From Ctenosaura bakeri (lineage: Eukaryota; Chordata; Lepidosauria; Squamata; Iguanidae): DNA of 64,000 bases. Each line of letters starts with the position of its first letter. Within the stretch, counting starts at the first letter, position 1. The position numbers and the translations under genes are program-made. The notes under the pieces are model-generated. The model saw only the letters and a list, made by a program, of their open reading frames with translations, searched no databases and was not told the origin of the DNA. The stretch is taken from contig CAOLHI010001824.1 in NCBI GenBank assembly GCA_948474755.1, forward strand, positions 1-64,000, written 5' to 3'. Shown in pieces: positions 61,796 to 64,000 of this stretch.

Positions 61796-63394
61796 AGCCT
61801 TCCCTTCATCTATCAAGCTAGTAACTCTATCATAAAAAGAGATAAGATTAGTCTGGCATGACTTATTTTTGAGAAATCCATGTTGACTTCTCATGATTAC
61901 CGCGTTGCTTTCTAAATGATTAGAAACTGACTGCTTAATGATCTGCTCCAGGATCTTTCCGGGTATTGATGTCAGGCTGACGGGGCTATAATTATTTGGG
62001 TCCTCTTTTTTTCCCTTCTTGAAGATGGGGATAACATTTGCTCTCTTCCAGTCTGCTGGAACTTCTCCTGTCCTCCAAGATTTCTCAAAGATTATAGCAA
62101 GCGGTTCCGAAATGACCTCTGCGAGCTCTTTTAATACCCTAGGATGCAATTCATCTGGCCCTGGAGACTTGAATTCATCCAATGTGGCCAGGTATTCCTG
62201 TACCACCTCTCTACCTATTATGTGCCTCATTTCCTCTGCTTCCTCCCCCGCTCCCCAACCGCCAGGTTGAGTGCTTGTATCCTTCTGGAAAAAACTGAGG
62301 CAAAGAAGGTGTTAAGTAGTTCTGCCTTTTCTCTTCCCCCTGTGAGTAATTTGCCATCTTCTCTGTGCAGCGACCCTACTGTCTCCTTCTTTTTCCTTTT
62401 GCTGTGGACATATTTTAAAAAACCCTTTTTATTGTTTTTAATGTCTCTGGCCAGCCTAAGTTCGTTCTGTGCTTTAGCCTTTCTGACTTCTTCCCTACAT
62501 CTCCTAGCTACTTGTTTAAATTCTTCTTTGGTGGTTTCCCCCTTCTTCCATTTCCTATACATGTTTCTCTTAACACTTAGCTCAGCTGAGAGTTCTTTAG
62601 TAACCATTCTGGTTTCTTCAGATGCCTTCCATTTTTCCTCCTTATTGGTACAGTTTTAGACTATGCCTTCAGTATCTCCTTTTTAAGGAACTCCCATGCC
62701 TCCTGAACTCCTTTCTCTTTCACTATGCCTGACCACGGAATTCCAGCCAGCAGCTCCCTAAGTTTACAGAAGTCCGCTTTTTTAAAATCTAAGATGAGTG
62801 TCTGGCTACACTTATCTTCTCCTTCTCACTGAATGCCAAATTCCAACAGGGCATGGTCACTCCCCACTAAAGATCCAACCACTTCTACCCCATTAACAAG
62901 GTCATCCCTGTTGGTCAGGATCAGATCTAGAATATTTGATCCCCTTGTGGCCTCTTCCACCTTTTGGACCATGAAGTTGTCTTCAAGACAAGCAAGAAAC
63001 TTGCTGGACGTTGCTGTCTTGGCAGAGTTTGACTGCCAGCATATATCTGGGTAATTGAAATCTCCTATTATTACTGTATCTCTCCTCTTTGAATGTGCAG
63101 TCATTTGGTTGAGGAAGGCATCATCCAAGTCCTCAGCCTGGGCTGGAGGTCTGTAGTAAACCCCCACCAGAATATCCCTATTGTTTCTCGCTGCCTTAAT
63201 TCTTACCCAAATGCTTCAACCTGGCTTTCTAGGTTTAAGTCCCGGATCTCTTCACAGGTGAAAGCATCCTTGACATACAAGGTTACTCCTTCTCCTTTCT
63301 TGTTTGGTCTATTTTTACAGAATAGGCTATACCCCTCTATTCCTATATTCCAATCATGAGACTCATCCCACCAGGTCTCAGTGATGCCTATCAA
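61796..63394 (-). mobile_element. CR1 LINE fragment: endonuclease and part of RT
   Basis: On the - strand, 63394-63203 encodes ITETWWDESHDWNIGIEGYS of an apurinic endonuclease domain. 63167-62826 continues with GVYYRPPAQ, VIIGDFNYPDICW and the catalytic SDH box (VGSDHALLEFGI). 62607-62227 is the linker. 62230 to about 61796 is the first half of the reverse transcriptase (EFKSPGPDELHPRVLKELAE, ANVIPIFKKGKKEDPNNYSP, NKSCQTNLISFYDRVTSLID). The copy stops inside RT at about 61796, and the start of the endonuclease is also missing. Loss of the 3' end is unusual for a LINE insertion. Confidence 0.85.
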
Positions 63395-63429
63395 ATCGTA
63401 TTTATTTTGTCATTTATTTATTTTGCAAT

Positions 63430-64000
63430 CTCCTTCCTCTAAGAAGATTGCAAAGCAGCTCAGTATTGAAGGTGATGACCTCAATAGTAGGTGAGACGGC
63501 CTTGATGCTGTATGGGAATGACAATACCGACTATGTAGGTGGCATAGTGAAGAGCAATGATAGCAAAGTGAATCTCTGGAGCTATGTTGGTGGTACAGTG
63601 ATTCTCACTGGTGGTAAAGTGGCTTGGAACCACAAGATTGATGCCAGTGGAATTTGTACTCATCAAAATCCAACTCCAAAGAAGAGGAGCATCCATGCCA
63701 GTGGTATGGAGAATAGCCATAAATGATGGTGGTAAAGTCCATATTCCTCACAGCCCTAGCCCCTAGAATCATGTCCATCCCATCTGCAACTGGAGGGATG
63801 ACTGTGATGTCAGTATGGAGAGCAGAAGTATCAGTGTCTGGATCTGCACCTGGGTGAATTCACCCCCTGACAAACAAAGATGTTGACCGCTGCTGTTGAA
63901 CTGTCTGGGGAGGTGGAGGAGCTGGGAGAAGCACTTCCTTCCCAAATATGATCAGTGTCAATCAAGGAGACAGTTGGGGAGTGTCAGGGAAAGATTCAGC
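63430..64000 (-). pseudogene. DIRS gag-like fragment (copy D)
   Basis: On the - strand the sequence near 63455-63480 (CAATACTGAGCTGCTTTGCA) matches CAACATTGAGCTGTTTTGCC at about 3108-3127 in the gag region of copy A. The upstream part is similarly Ser/Pro/Tyr-rich when read in the matching frame. The fragment is cut by the CR1 piece on one side and by the window end on the other. Confidence 0.5.

Overview
The window is nuclear DNA from a vertebrate, most likely a squamate reptile (lizard or snake). It holds an intron-split gene whose protein closely matches vertebrate RALBP1. The repeats around it are squamate-typical: tRNA-headed Sauria-type SINEs, CR1 LINEs, several DIRS-type tyrosine-recombinase retrotransposons, a SPIN-like hAT transposon and palindromic MITEs. 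No bacterial, CRISPR, rRNA or tRNA gene is seen.

Layout. 1-26.4 kb is gene-poor flank: a DIRS element (about 1.45-7.39 kb), an L1-like 3' fragment, a CR1 3' fragment, SINEs, a likely solo LTR and simple repeats. 26.5-27.4 kb is a CpG-rich promoter with the noncoding first exon of RALBP1 on the + strand. Two foldback elements with almost perfect 86-88 bp arms bracket it (26170-26345 and 27459-27630). 32499-52130 holds nine coding exons (exons 2-10) that splice in frame to 659 codons. The protein has a basic N-terminus, a RhoGAP domain with its arginine finger, and a C-terminal coiled-coil Ral-binding region. Intron 3 carries a nested transposon stack (SINE split by SPIN, itself loaded with CR1 and MITE pieces). 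Intron 7 carries a second, different DIRS element of about 5.3 kb in sense orientation. The 3' UTR runs to about 53.3 or 54.6 kb.

57.2-58.3 kb on the - strand is a terminal coding exon plus 3' UTR. From its sequence and the known RALBP1-PPP4R1 convergent order I assign it to PPP4R1. The rest (58.3-64 kb) would be an intron of that gene. It is filled by a deleted DIRS copy, a CR1 endonuclease/RT fragment and another DIRS gag fragment, all on the - strand.

Most notable: the twin palindromes around the RALBP1 promoter, whose arms match each other better than the two copies match; an in-frame alternative acceptor 36 nt upstream of exon 4 that would insert 12 residues just after the RhoGAP arginine finger; and DIRS elements that keep their diagnostic internal complementary regions. 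All calls come from reading the sequence; no database search was run.
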